A DNA stretch of 21,477 bases from the NCBI GenBank assembly GCA_023131215.1, contig JAGLZV010000003.1, positions 1-21,477 on the forward strand, in the 5' to 3' direction. Origin of the DNA: Candidatus Methanophagales archaeon. GTDB taxonomy: Archaea > Halobacteriota > Syntropharchaeia > Alkanophagales > Methanospirareceae. Of this stretch, positions 6,047 through 13,960 are shown one piece after another. Position 1 is the first letter of the stretch. Every line of letters begins with the position of its first letter. Both the position numbers and the translations under genes were made by a program. The notes under the pieces were generated by a model, which saw only the letters and a list, made by a program, of their open reading frames with translations, ran no database searches and was not told where the DNA came from.

Positions 6047-8785
6047 ATGATGAATACCGAAGATGTCAAACAGCGGATAAAAGAACTTGTTGACAACTAC
6101 ACTACACTCGCTGAAGAGAAAAGGATAAGCAAATATAATGAAGAGATGACTAAAAAAGACTTTATCCTTCCTCTGTTTGAGGCGTTGGGTTGGAATGTGT
6201 ATAACAAACCCAACAAAACCGATAATGTTTCAGCAGAAGAAACAATATCGAAAAAACGAGTTGATTATGGGTTCAAAATCAACGGCATACCCAAATTCTT
6301 GCTTGAAGCCAAAGCAATACCAGTGGATTTAAACAAAACGAAGTATGCAGAACAAGCAATAAACTATTCCTGGCACAAAGGCTGCACATGGGCTGTTCTT
6401 ACGGATTTTGAAGGAATAAAGGTTTTCAATGCGGAATGGAAATCAAGAAATGTGCGGGATAATCTGTTTTTAAACCTCAACTGGAGTGATTATCTTGATC
6501 ATTTTGACAAATTGTGGTTATTATCAAAAGAAAGCTTTGAGAAGGGCTTGTTAGACAAAGAAGCTGAACTTGTCGGAAAGAAAAGCAAAAAGATTTCCGT
6601 AGATAAACAGCTTTTAGCGGATTTTACGAGATTCCGAGAGATGCTTTCCAAGGACATAACAAAATTAAATCAGGATAAAGGATTAACAGAAGAAGAGCTT
6701 GACGAATCGGTGCAGAGAATCCTGGACAGGTTGATTTTCATAAGAAACTGCGAGGATAGAGAATTAGAAGCCCGAGAGTTAATGCCCGCACTGAGAGACT
6801 GGGAGAGTCGAGGAAGAAAGGGGCAATTAATAAAACTGCTCAGAACAGTCTTCGATTATTTCGATACTCAATACAACAGTAAATTGTTCCAAGAGCACTT
6901 ATGCGATAAGTTAGACATTAGCGATGAGGTGCTAAATGAAGTTGTCAATGGGCTGTATCAAACAATGGACAAAGCGGTTTATTATGATTTTTCAGCTATT
7001 GAAGCAGATGTTTTGGGTAATATTTACGAGCAGTATCTGGGACATATCTTGAGGAAAACCGCTAAAAGAGCAAAGGTTACGGAAAGCCATGCGAGAAGAA
7101 AGGAACAGGGAATTTATTATACTCCTCCTTACATTGTTGATTACATTGTTCGGAACACCTTAGGAGATTTATTAAAACGCAGAAGACCAAATGAAGTGGA
7201 AAAAATCAGGGTTTTAGACCCTGCTTGTGGTTCGGGCTCTTTTCTCATCAAGTCTTTTGACATTTTGAACGAATATTGGAAAGAGAAGGATAAAGATTAT
7301 GCCCAAGCGCAACTGGACATCAGTGGTCAAGGTGCAACCTTCACGAGAAAAGTAAATATCCTAAGAAACAATATTTTTGGTGTTGATTTGGATAAACAAG
7401 CGGTGGAAATTGCCCAGCTTAATCTCTTGCTGAAGATTGCAGAGAAAGGGCATAGATTGCCTTTGTTACAGCAGAATATCAAATGCGGTAATTCTTTAAT
7501 TGCCGACCCAAACATAGCAGAAGACAAAGCATTCAAATGGGAGGAAGAATTTAAAGAAATAATGGATGAGGGTGGATTTGATGTTGTGGTGGGAAATCCG
7601 CCTTATATCTTCGCAAGAAGCCAGAAATTTAGTGAAAAAGAAAAAGAATACTACTACAGCAACTACAAACTCCAAAAATACCAACTTAATACTTATGGTT
7701 TATTTGTTGAAAGAGCATATAAGTTGTTAAAATCTAATGGAATTTTTGGTTTCATAATCCCGAATAACTGGCTGACAATAGAAACTTTTTCTGAATTTAG
7801 AGAATTTATTATAAAACGTTGTTCTAATTCTCAAATAATTAACCTCTATGATAAAGTATTTGAAGAGGCAAATGTTGATACATGCATTCTGCTTTTTAGA
7901 AAAGGAAAACCCAATAAAATCTCCTTAGCAGAAATGCAAGAAGGAAAGTTTGACATAATAGGAGACTTCAAGTTTACTGATTTTGAAAATAATAACAACA
8001 TTATAAATATTCCTTTATTAAAAAATAAAGGTACTGTTAACGTCCTTCAAAAAGTAGAATCTATATCTATAGAATTGAAAGATATTTCCAAAGTTTCAAC
8101 AGGTTTAAAAGCGTATCAAGTGGGAAAAGGCATCCCAAAACAAACAGAAGAAATCAAAAGAGGTAGGAAGTTCCATTCAAAACAAAAAATAAGTTCTGAC
8201 GATTACCCCTATTTAGAAGGGAGAGATGTTAGCAGATATAACCTATCATGGTCTGGAGAATATTTAAGATATGGAGTTCACTTGGCAGAGCCAAGAAAAT
8301 CTGTCCCATTCAAAGGGACAAGAATATTAGTCAGACAAATACCTTCAAAACCTCCATACTGTATTAATGCTGTTTTAACCGATAGAGAAGTTTTACATGA
8401 TATAAATAGCATGGTGATTTTTAACAATCAAAAGGATTACGATATGAACTTAATTCTAGGAATAATCAACTCAAAACTAATTAGTTATTGGTTTTTTAAC
8501 AAATTTGGAAAACTACAAAGAAAGTTATTTCCGCAATTTAAAGTAAAAGAATTGAAGCAATTCCCTATTGCCGAAGAAATCGATAGACATATCAAAAATC
8601 TGATTATCAGACTGGTAGATAAAATACTCTCCCTTAATAAAAGACGAAATGAACTTAAAGACAAGAAGACAGATGAAAGGGCAAGAATAGAAGAAGAAAT
8701 CAAGAAAACAGATAAAGAAATTGATGAACTCGTTTATAAGTTATATGACATAACTGAAGAGGAGAAAAAGATTATTGAAGATTAA
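6047..8785 (+). CDS. Single-chain restriction-modification enzyme (type IIG-like)
   Basis: The 912-aa fused protein appears to cut and methylate DNA. The N-terminal part (about 30-180) resembles HsdR-type nuclease domains with a PD-(D/E)XK motif: D73 in RVDYGF, then E87-A-K89 in LLEAKA. A helical linker (about 180-370) leads to an N6-adenine methyltransferase: motif I DPACGSGSF at 391-399, an acidic FGVDLDKQAVEIAQLN segment (about 440-456) and motif IV NPPY at 517-520. The C-terminal half (about 640-830) looks like a TaqI/Eco57I-type target recognition domain, including LEGRDVSRY, then a lysine/glutamate-rich coiled coil. The length is normal for type IIG. It probably starts an operon with mntA and hepT, which begin 5 bp after its stop. 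Confidence 0.9.
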   Translation: MMNTEDVKQRIKELVDNYTTLAEEKRISKYNEEMTKKDFILPLFEALGWNVYNKPNKTDNVSAEETISKKRVDYGFKINGIPKFLLEAKAIPVDLNKTKYAEQAINYSWHKGCTWAVLTDFEGIKVFNAEWKSRNVRDNLFLNLNWSDYLDHFDKLWLLSKESFEKGLLDKEAELVGKKSKKISVDKQLLADFTRFREMLSKDITKLNQDKGLTEEELDESVQRILDRLIFIRNCEDRELEARELMPALRDWESRGRKGQLIKLLRTVFDYFDTQYNSKLFQEHLCDKLDISDEVLNEVVNGLYQTMDKAVYYDFSAIEADVLGNIYEQYLGHILRKTAKRAKVTESHARRKEQGIYYTPPYIVDYIVRNTLGDLLKRRRPNEVEKIRVLDPACGSGSFLIKSFDILNEYWKEKDKDYAQAQLDISGQGATFTRKVNILRNNIFGVDLDKQAVEIAQLNLLLKIAEKGHRLPLLQQNIKCGNSLIADPNIAEDKAFKWEEEFKEIMDEGGFDVVVGNPPYIFARSQKFSEKEKEYYYSNYKLQKYQLNTYGLFVERAYKLLKSNGIFGFIIPNNWLTIETFSEFREFIIKRCSNSQIINLYDKVFEEANVDTCILLFRKGKPNKISLAEMQEGKFDIIGDFKFTDFENNNNIINIPLLKNKGTVNVLQKVESISIELKDISKVSTGLKAYQVGKGIPKQTEEIKRGRKFHSKQKISSDDYPYLEGRDVSRYNLSWSGEYLRYGVHLAEPRKSVPFKGTRILVRQIPSKPPYCINAVLTDREVLHDINSMVIFNNQKDYDMNLILGIINSKLISYWFFNKFGKLQRKLFPQFKVKELKQFPIAEEIDRHIKNLIIRLVDKILSLNKRRNELKDKKTDERARIEEEIKKTDKEIDELVYKLYDITEEEKKIIED

Positions 8786-8790
8786 GAAAA

Positions 8791-9075
8791 ATGAACAGAG
8801 AAAAATTATTTAAAAAAATTGTTTCAATCCTTGCAAGGTACAGAGTAAAAAAGATAGCGGTTTTTGGCTCTTACGCAAGAGGCGAAGAGAAACCAGAAAG
8901 TGATATAGACATTCTTGTAGAATTTTCGGAAAGAAAAAGTTTACTTGACCTTGTGGGAATAGAACAGGAGCTATCCGAGGCATTGGGTGTGAAGGCAGAT
9001 TTGCTAACAGAAAAATCCATAAGTCCATACTTGATTGATAGGATTAAAAAGGAGATGGAGGTGATATATGAATGA
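8791..9075 (+). CDS. mntA: MntA nucleotidyltransferase antitoxin
   Basis: A 94-aa minimal nucleotidyltransferase. The signature GS-X10-DXD is exact: G26-S27 in FGSYARGE and D38-I-D40 in SDIDILVEF, with a supporting acid in the ADLLTEKS strand. In characterised MntA/HepT pairs, the MntA enzyme adds AMP to a tyrosine of HepT and so silences the toxin. The stop overlaps the start of the HEPN gene, and the gene starts 5 bp after the restriction-modification gene, indicating cotranscription. Confidence 0.93.
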   Translation: MNREKLFKKIVSILARYRVKKIAVFGSYARGEEKPESDIDILVEFSERKSLLDLVGIEQELSEALGVKADLLTEKSISPYLIDRIKKEMEVIYE

Positions 9076-9431
9076 ATAAAGATGATATTGTATATTTAAA
9101 ACACATTTTAGATGCTATATCACGAATCGAAGAATATACTAAAGGAGTGAAATATGAGGATTTTATGAGTAATAATCTTGTTCAGGCTGGTGTGATGAGA
9201 GAGATTGAGATAATAGGAGAAGCCACTAAGAGGTTATCCAAGGAAATCAGAGAGAAACATCCGGATATACCCTGGAAGAAAATAGCAGGAATGAGAGATA
9301 AGCTGATACATGATTATTTTGGTGTGGATATAGATGCGGTCTGGGACACAGTAGAAAAAGATATTCCATCATTGAAAAAGGAAATAAAAAATCTCATTGA
9401 GAAAGAGGAAAGTTATGAATCCAAAAAATAG
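9072..9431 (+). CDS. hepT: HepT-family HEPN RNase toxin
   Basis: A 119-aa helical HEPN protein. The active-site motif RX4HXY is intact: R75, H80 and Y82 in MRDKLIHDYFG. Y82 is the position AMP-modified by MntA in studied systems. HepT proteins dimerise and cleave RNA through this motif. The ATG overlaps the mntA stop by 4 bp (ATGA), so the two are translationally coupled. Placement directly behind a restriction-modification gene suggests addiction or guard function for the defence locus, an inference. Confidence 0.93.
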   Translation: MNKDDIVYLKHILDAISRIEEYTKGVKYEDFMSNNLVQAGVMREIEIIGEATKRLSKEIREKHPDIPWKKIAGMRDKLIHDYFGVDIDAVWDTVEKDIPSLKKEIKNLIEKEESYESKK

Positions 9432-9597
9432 AAAGGGGGAATGGGAGGCAGTGCTTGCGGAAATATATCTATCTTTAAATGAAATTGTCGAGGGTCCGGA
9501 AAGTTATTCTGGAAGATTTACCGAACCTCAAACAAAAATTTCAAGAAATAAAAGAGCACGAAGGATGGAAATAAAATATGCTCAACTAAAACATTAA
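9415..9597 (+). CDS. Small unknown ORF overlapping hepT
   Basis: From ATG 9415 it encodes about 60 aa beginning MNPKNRKGEWEAV, with one amphipathic helix (about 7-25) and a basic C-terminal half rich in R and K. An upstream in-frame start at 9397 is possible. It overlaps the last 17 bases of hepT, and a GAAAGAGGAAAG purine run before it could bind the ribosome. I recognise no family. It could be a real operon member or the remnant of a longer gene. Confidence 0.35.
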   Translation: MNPKNRKGEWEAVLAEIYLSLNEIVEGPESYSGRFTEPQTKISRNKRARRMEIKYAQLKH

Positions 9598-9600
9598 TCA

Positions 9601-10450
9601 ATGATGGGAGAATATAGAGAAGCAGATAAAAAGGAGGGAGATTTGGCAGAGAAATTATTAGTGGAAAACGTAAAGTACACGCCTAAAAAGAGAGGATTTA
9701 TTTGACTTTACTTTGGGGACTTTATTTCTGATACGGCAGGAAAGTTACTGGCTGCAAGATTAGGTAAACTCAAAGAGGTAAAAATAACAGACTATGACGA
9801 ACGAAAAAGGTTTTTCGTGATAGGAAAGATGCATCATATCCTTATGTTTATCTCTTGTGGGATAGAAATGAACAAGCGATTCTTATAGAAAAAGATATGA
9901 GTATTTTTCCCGATTATGAAGTTCTTTTCAGATCTATCGAGAATCATCTAAACACTCTATTGATGAAGTATGAATTTAGAGTTTCAGTTACTCCCCTAAC
10001 GGAAAAAATGAATTTTTGGCGGTTTATACAGGCGTATAGATACCTTTACGATGTGAACTTCAAATTGTACATGCCATTTTTTTTTTTGGCAATACTCAAA
10101 AAAGTATAAAAGAAGTTCTTGAAGCATTCAAAAAAGATTATAATGCCACGGAAATTTCAAATCAGATTTCAAACATGGACGGTAGATTGGAAGTGTCAGA
10201 AAACGACCCAAAAATAAATGCTACTTTAGAATGGATTATGAAAGGGGGAGGAGTATGGTCCATAAAAGGTAAAAAGGAAGGAGGAAAGAGAAAGGTAAAA
10301 ATCACCAGCACTAAAAATGCTAAGACCGTAGATACTTCCGTTGAGATTGAAAATTATACAGCAGAAGAAGTGGCAACTATAATTTCGTCTCTTAAAAAGG
10401 AGTATTCAATAAAAAGTGGTCGCGAGGAAAATGATATTGAAAACAAGTGA
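9601..10450 (+). pseudogene. Broken ~280-codon gene, probable cytosolic partner of the next membrane protein
   Basis: Three successive frames stitch into one protein. Segment 1 (9601-about 9825) has an in-frame TGA at 9703, between KKRGFI and LYFGDFISD. Segment 2 (about 9826-10080) includes YPYVYLLWDRNEQAILIEKD, a SIENHLNTLL helix and a NFWRFIQAYRYLY stretch. Segment 3 (about 10085-10450) includes GNTQKSIKEVLEAFKKDYN, then GGGVWSIKGKKEGG. The second break lies in a run of 11 T (10077-10087), so one extra or missing T is enough. The reconstructed protein is soluble and alpha/beta, with no motif I can name. Its end overlaps the membrane-protein start by 20 bp. Homopolymer sequencing error cannot be excluded for one break, but three lesions argue for a real pseudogene. 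Confidence 0.65.
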
Positions 10451-10931
10451 TATAGCGAAAGGGGTGAGTTTTCTCACTATTTCCTTGATATTAGCATTAC
10501 TCGTTAGTGAAAAGGATGCAATTAAATTTTTGTTTATGCTCCCAAATATACTTGGTATATTGCTTGGTGGTATATTAGCCAGTTTGGCGATTATTTTTGG
10601 ATTGTTGAGTTCGCAGGAATTAGCTATTATCCACAAAACTTCAATGAAATTTAAAAACAGAGATATTTATAGTGATTTTCTTAGGAATACAAGGTTCGAC
10701 ACGCTAATAATTTTCTTAAGTACAGGCTTTTCGATTTGTGCTTTGTTATTTCACAGTGTAGATTTAGGATTCATAAGTATTCCTTTGAAAGTACAGGTGC
10801 TACTTGGATTTGTGCTTTTTGGGTTATTTATGTCCCTATCAGCAATATATGACATAATAAGGAGTCTTTTTATTTTGAATCAATTGCGATATGAGTTATC
10901 AACTAAGATGGAGGAGATAAAAAGTGATTGA
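10431..10931 (+). CDS. Four-helix membrane protein, possible effector of a two-gene module
   Basis: About 166 aa, with predicted transmembrane helices near 8-27, 33-53, 89-110 and 121-144, a basic cytoplasmic loop (about 55-85, with KTSMKFKNRDIY) and a charged C-terminal tail. ATG 10431 has a GAGG just upstream; GTG 10416 is an alternative start. It overlaps the broken gene before it, so the two formed a translationally coupled pair. A soluble sensor followed by a small four-helix membrane protein recalls RexAB-like or Kiwa-like exclusion modules, but I see no sequence-level match. The gene itself is intact. Confidence 0.65.
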   Translation: MILKTSDIAKGVSFLTISLILALLVSEKDAIKFLFMLPNILGILLGGILASLAIIFGLLSSQELAIIHKTSMKFKNRDIYSDFLRNTRFDTLIIFLSTGFSICALLFHSVDLGFISIPLKVQVLLGFVLFGLFMSLSAIYDIIRSLFILNQLRYELSTKMEEIKSD

Positions 10932-10951
10932 TTGCCTTTCTTTTATCCAAT

Positions 10952-11081
10952 TAAGCCAACTTCTTATACCCTCCTCTCTCCTTCACCAACTCAACAAGCC
11001 TTTTATAACATCCTTCACTTTCAAGCGTATGAGAATCCCCAATTAAAACCAACTTCCTCTTCGCTCTCGTTATAGACACAC
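10952..11081 (-). pseudogene. Second 3' end of the UPF1-like helicase gene
   Basis: Bases 10961-11081 match 11561-11681, the end of the intact helicase gene, with 11 differences in 121 and a constant 600-bp offset. On the minus strand it encodes VSITRAKRKLVLIGDSHTLE and then SEGCYKRLVELVKERGGYKK before its own stop (LA-TAA, 10952-10954). The reading frame is uninterrupted over the match, and 6 of the 11 differences are at third codon positions, so it looks like the end of a once-functional homolog. The match stops abruptly at 11081, where a hairpin repeat begins. Confidence 0.82.
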
Positions 11082-11122
11082 TTTTTCTTTTTATAAAAGA
11101 AAACCTGTGCTAAAAGAAAACT
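11082..11122. repeat. Short hairpin repeat, copy 2 (CTGTGCTAA tail)
   Basis: TTTTCTTTT (11084-11092) and AAAAGAAAA (11096-11104) form a perfect 9-bp stem with loop TAT. The tail CCTGTGCTAAAAGAAAAC follows, like copy 1 at 4179-4214. It joins the truncated helicase end to the spacer before the winged-helix gene, so it may mark a recombination point. Confidence 0.6.
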
Positions 11123-11177
11123 TTTTGTGATCACCAATAAAAAAGAATAAAAAGATTACTGGGAGGAAGAGAATAGA

Positions 11178-11525
11178 ATGGCAACGGAAGTAAAGTATAG
11201 TGAGACGGGGCAATCCTTATTAATTAAAGCACGGGGCTACTCGCCAAAGCTAAGAATAATTGACATTTTTTTTACCAACCCATTCTTTGATTTCAGTAAA
11301 GAAGAACTGGCAAAAGAACTGGGGATGAGCAAACAAACTTTGTACAAGAACTTTTATGACTTAGAAGAGCTTGGAATAGTTACAATCTCAAGGAAGATAG
11401 GGCGAGCTACGATGTATAAAATAAACGAGCACCATCCTTTAATAAAAAGTTTAAATGAAATAATAACAGAAATGTCGCTTCAAATTGGGAAGCGAGAAGT
11501 GGAGAAACGAGAGTTTGGTGCTTGA
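11178..11525 (+). CDS. Winged helix-turn-helix transcriptional regulator
   Basis: A 115-aa DNA-binding protein. A helix-turn-helix lies at about 37-62 (FSKEELAKELGMSKQTLYKN), followed by a second helix and a beta wing (LGIVTISRKIGRATMYKINE, about 69-88). A short helical C-terminus could serve in dimerisation. It resembles ArsR/MarR-like archaeal regulators and has no metal or ligand motif. GGAGG at 11162-11166 is a good ribosome binding site. It lies between the two copies of the helicase 3' end, in opposite orientation to both, so it probably arrived with that rearrangement. Its target is unknown. Confidence 0.82.
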   Translation: MATEVKYSETGQSLLIKARGYSPKLRIIDIFFTNPFFDFSKEELAKELGMSKQTLYKNFYDLEELGIVTISRKIGRATMYKINEHHPLIKSLNEIITEMSLQIGKREVEKREFGA

Positions 11526-11545
11526 GATTTGGTATTTTCCTAAAG

Positions 11546-13549
11546 CTATACAAATGCCACCCTTTTATACGCTCCTCTTTCCTTCGCCAACGCAACAAGC
11601 CTTTTATAACAGCCTTCACTTTCAAGCGTATTGGAATCCCCGATTAAAACCAACTTCCTCTTTGCTCTCGTTATAGACACATTAAGCCTTCTCAAATCTC
11701 TTAGAAATCCAATTTCTCTGGATTTGTTACACCTTACAAACGACACAATAACAACTTCTTTCTCGCGACCCTGAAACCCATCCACCGTCTTTATCTCCAA
11801 CCCTTCCACCCGTAGCATCTTTCTAATGAGTGCAACCTGGTCATCATAAGGCGATATAACTGCGATATCCTCAGGTCTTATACCTGCGCTTAACAACCTC
11901 GCCGCGATTTCCTCGACTAATTTCGCTTCTCCTGCGTTCTCCTTAGATGTAGACCCTCTTCTTGTCCGCTCCTTGAACGTCTCGCTGCCCCCTGTATCAA
12001 TAAACAAAAATGGTTTGATATCTTCATTCACAAATTTCGATTCCGGGAGTAAATCCAAAAGATTATGTTCCTTCACGCTTTCATCCGCCTTCAGCTTACC
12101 GTCATAAAACTCCTTATTCGGGAATTCCGCTATCTCGTCGTTCATTCTATACTGCACTTCAAGCATAACTCTTATTCTATCTCCATGCATCTCTAAAAGC
12201 CGTTCAAACAAGCTCTTGCTCAGGTTTCCCCTTGCTGCATCCTCATTCAAAATCGTAGGTGGAAGCTGCTTGTGGTCACCAGCCATAATAAACCGCTTCG
12301 TCTTGAGCACAGAAATTAAAGAAGAGGGTTCCGTGGACTGCGTTGCTTCGTCAACAACAGCAAAATCGAATCGCTCACCTTTGAGTATCTCAGAACCCAC
12401 CGTGCTGTTCGTTGCGCAAATTACCTCTGCTTCCTGGATAATCCTTTTTACCGCTCGCTCCTCCAGTTCTCTCGCTGCGCCAAATAACTTATCTATTCCG
12501 TGCTTCAAATCAAGCCATTTCCGCATCCCTCCTATTTTATGCTTAGGTATTCCTCTTGTTGTTTTCCCCTCACTTGCAAGCTTCATTATCGTTTCGTCAC
12601 TTAATCCACGCCTCCATTTCATCTCTGGCACAATAAACCCTTTCATGCGTTCTTTTATCTCATAAGCCTTCTCTCGGAGTTCCTGCGCCTTTATATAGTC
12701 CGGCTCCTCTTGAACCAAATAATCGAGGCTTCTCCTCCTTAAAGAGGGAATTACACGTGCAGGATGCCCTATTCGCACCACTTCCACGCCTATTTTATCC
12801 AATCGCTCAACCAGATTATCCACAGCCACGTTAGAATCTGCCGCAGCTAAAATCTTATAGCTTCTCTCACCCTCACGCCCGTGCTCGACAAGCTGTGCTA
12901 TAATCTCTATGCATGTTATCGTCTTCCCCGTTCCCGGAGGTCCATGAATGAGAAAGAAATCACGTGCCGCTAAACTCCTCAAAACCGCTTCTCGCTGGCT
13001 ATCGTTCAATTTCTGATTATAAAACTCTATTTCTCCTATTTTCTCAAAATCTGGAGCCGCACTACCAAGCAATTTATCCTTTCGCCATCTCGGTAGTCGT
13101 TTAAATTTCTTCAATGCTTCAATCATCCGTTGAAAAGTGATGTCATTTACAAAAAGGTCTATTCTGAGGTCTTTACGGAACACAAATCCCGGCGGCGCCT
13201 CATCAAAGGCAACCGTGATAGAATACGGGGTCTTCTCCGCAACTGTCCCCGTAGGGTTGTCCTCATCCCACGGGCTTGTGCCTGATTTACTCACCAAAAC
13301 GAGGTCTCCAACTTCTATTTCGCTCTCCGGCAGCGTAGTAGCAGAGTTCTGTTTTCTAAACCTCACTAAGTGCTTTCCACCCAATCCCAGGCCTTGAGAT
13401 TTTCCTTTCATCCGCATAAAAGCTCTGCCTTTCTCCTCCCTCTCTCTGCCACTCAATCTTCTCATCTCCTCTTCGTGCAGTCTCATCTGTTCTTCTCGTT
13501 CCAGCTCCACGAGGTCAGTGAAATGCCTTACGTATTCGTTCTCGTTCAT
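11546..13549 (-). CDS. UPF1/IGHMBP2-like superfamily 1 helicase
   Basis: About 667 aa. After a charged N-terminal helix (about 5-50) and a beta-barrel-like region, it has all SF1B motifs: Walker A GPPGTGKT (203-210), Walker B VVDEATQ, motif III AGDHKQLPPT, motif IV VQYRMN, motif V TVDGFQGREKE and motif VI RLNVSITRAKR near the C-terminus. It belongs to the archaeal IGHMBP2/Dna2-like group that unwinds DNA or RNA 5' to 3'. The frame is open to a TTG at 13567, but that lies inside palindromic repeat B. ATG 13549 (MNENEYVRH) is preferred. Its 3' end is duplicated 600 bp further downstream in its own direction. Confidence 0.9.
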   Translation of the reverse strand: MNENEYVRHFTDLVELEREEQMRLHEEEMRRLSGREREEKGRAFMRMKGKSQGLGLGGKHLVRFRKQNSATTLPESEIEVGDLVLVSKSGTSPWDEDNPTGTVAEKTPYSITVAFDEAPPGFVFRKDLRIDLFVNDITFQRMIEALKKFKRLPRWRKDKLLGSAAPDFEKIGEIEFYNQKLNDSQREAVLRSLAARDFFLIHGPPGTGKTITCIEIIAQLVEHGREGERSYKILAAADSNVAVDNLVERLDKIGVEVVRIGHPARVIPSLRRRSLDYLVQEEPDYIKAQELREKAYEIKERMKGFIVPEMKWRRGLSDETIMKLASEGKTTRGIPKHKIGGMRKWLDLKHGIDKLFGAARELEERAVKRIIQEAEVICATNSTVGSEILKGERFDFAVVDEATQSTEPSSLISVLKTKRFIMAGDHKQLPPTILNEDAARGNLSKSLFERLLEMHGDRIRVMLEVQYRMNDEIAEFPNKEFYDGKLKADESVKEHNLLDLLPESKFVNEDIKPFLFIDTGGSETFKERTRRGSTSKENAGEAKLVEEIAARLLSAGIRPEDIAVISPYDDQVALIRKMLRVEGLEIKTVDGFQGREKEVVIVSFVRCNKSREIGFLRDLRRLNVSITRAKRKLVLIGDSNTLESEGCYKRLVALAKERGAYKRVAFV

Positions 13550-13552
13550 TTT

Positions 13553-13675
13553 TTTGTCACATTTCAAATTTACCGCAGAGAACGCTGAGTTCGCAGAGGA
13601 AATATGTGGGATTTGAATAAACCCCTCACTTCTCTGCGTTCTCTGTGAACTTTGCGGTTAATCTAACAATGTCAA
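13553..13675. repeat. Palindromic dispersed repeat, copy B (inverted relative to A)
   Basis: A 123-bp element related to 4840-5004 in reverse orientation. The end TTTGTCACATTTCAAATTTA matches the far end of copy A, and the other end, GGTTAATCTAACAATGTCAA, matches A's start with one difference. Its arms are built of CGCAGAG-type units and pair with each other; the centre differs from copy A. It begins 4 bp upstream of the preferred helicase ATG, so it forms the helicase leader and promoter region. Confidence 0.75.
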
Positions 13676-13770
13676 GGTGAATTAAAAGGTATTCCAAATT
13701 TGAACAAGACAACAGAAATCCCTAATATACTACTGTTAGTAATAAGGATATAGGAAAGATAAAAAGCCCG

Positions 13771-13959
13771 TTGGATTTAATAATAAAGAAATCGTTTATT
13801 GAATTGAAAATGAGGTTGAAGGAAATGAAGATTAGCAGTCAGCTAAAGGGTGGTATATACGAAGCAAGTTTCGGATATCATTCCAAATTGGATGGATATG
13901 CGACATTGATGTCGGATATACCGAAGTTATATGAAATGGCAAATTGGGAGGTAAAATAG
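13771..13959 (+). CDS. Short unknown ORF before the GIY-YIG gene
   Basis: Up to 62 aa from TTG 13771, or 49 aa from ATG 13810. A basic amphipathic helix (LKMRLKEMKISSQLKGG) is followed by GIYEASFGYHSKLDGYATLM and an acidic end. The frame is open back to 13726 without a better start, so it could be the C-terminal remnant of a longer gene. It ends one base before the GIY-YIG ATG, which suggests cotranscription. I recognise no family. Confidence 0.45.
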   Translation: MDLIIKKSFIELKMRLKEMKISSQLKGGIYEASFGYHSKLDGYATLMSDIPKLYEMANWEVK

Positions 13960-13960
13960 A

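Noticed and set aside
9703..9705. In-frame TGA as a selenocysteine or recoded codon
   Set aside because: Two further frame breaks follow in the same gene, no selenocysteine insertion structure is evident, and other genes in the window end normally at TGA. A nonsense mutation (for example from TGG) is simpler.
12216..12665. A 149-codon frame antisense to the helicase
   Set aside because: It lies opposite helicase motif-coding sequence and is serine/proline-rich noise without a domain.
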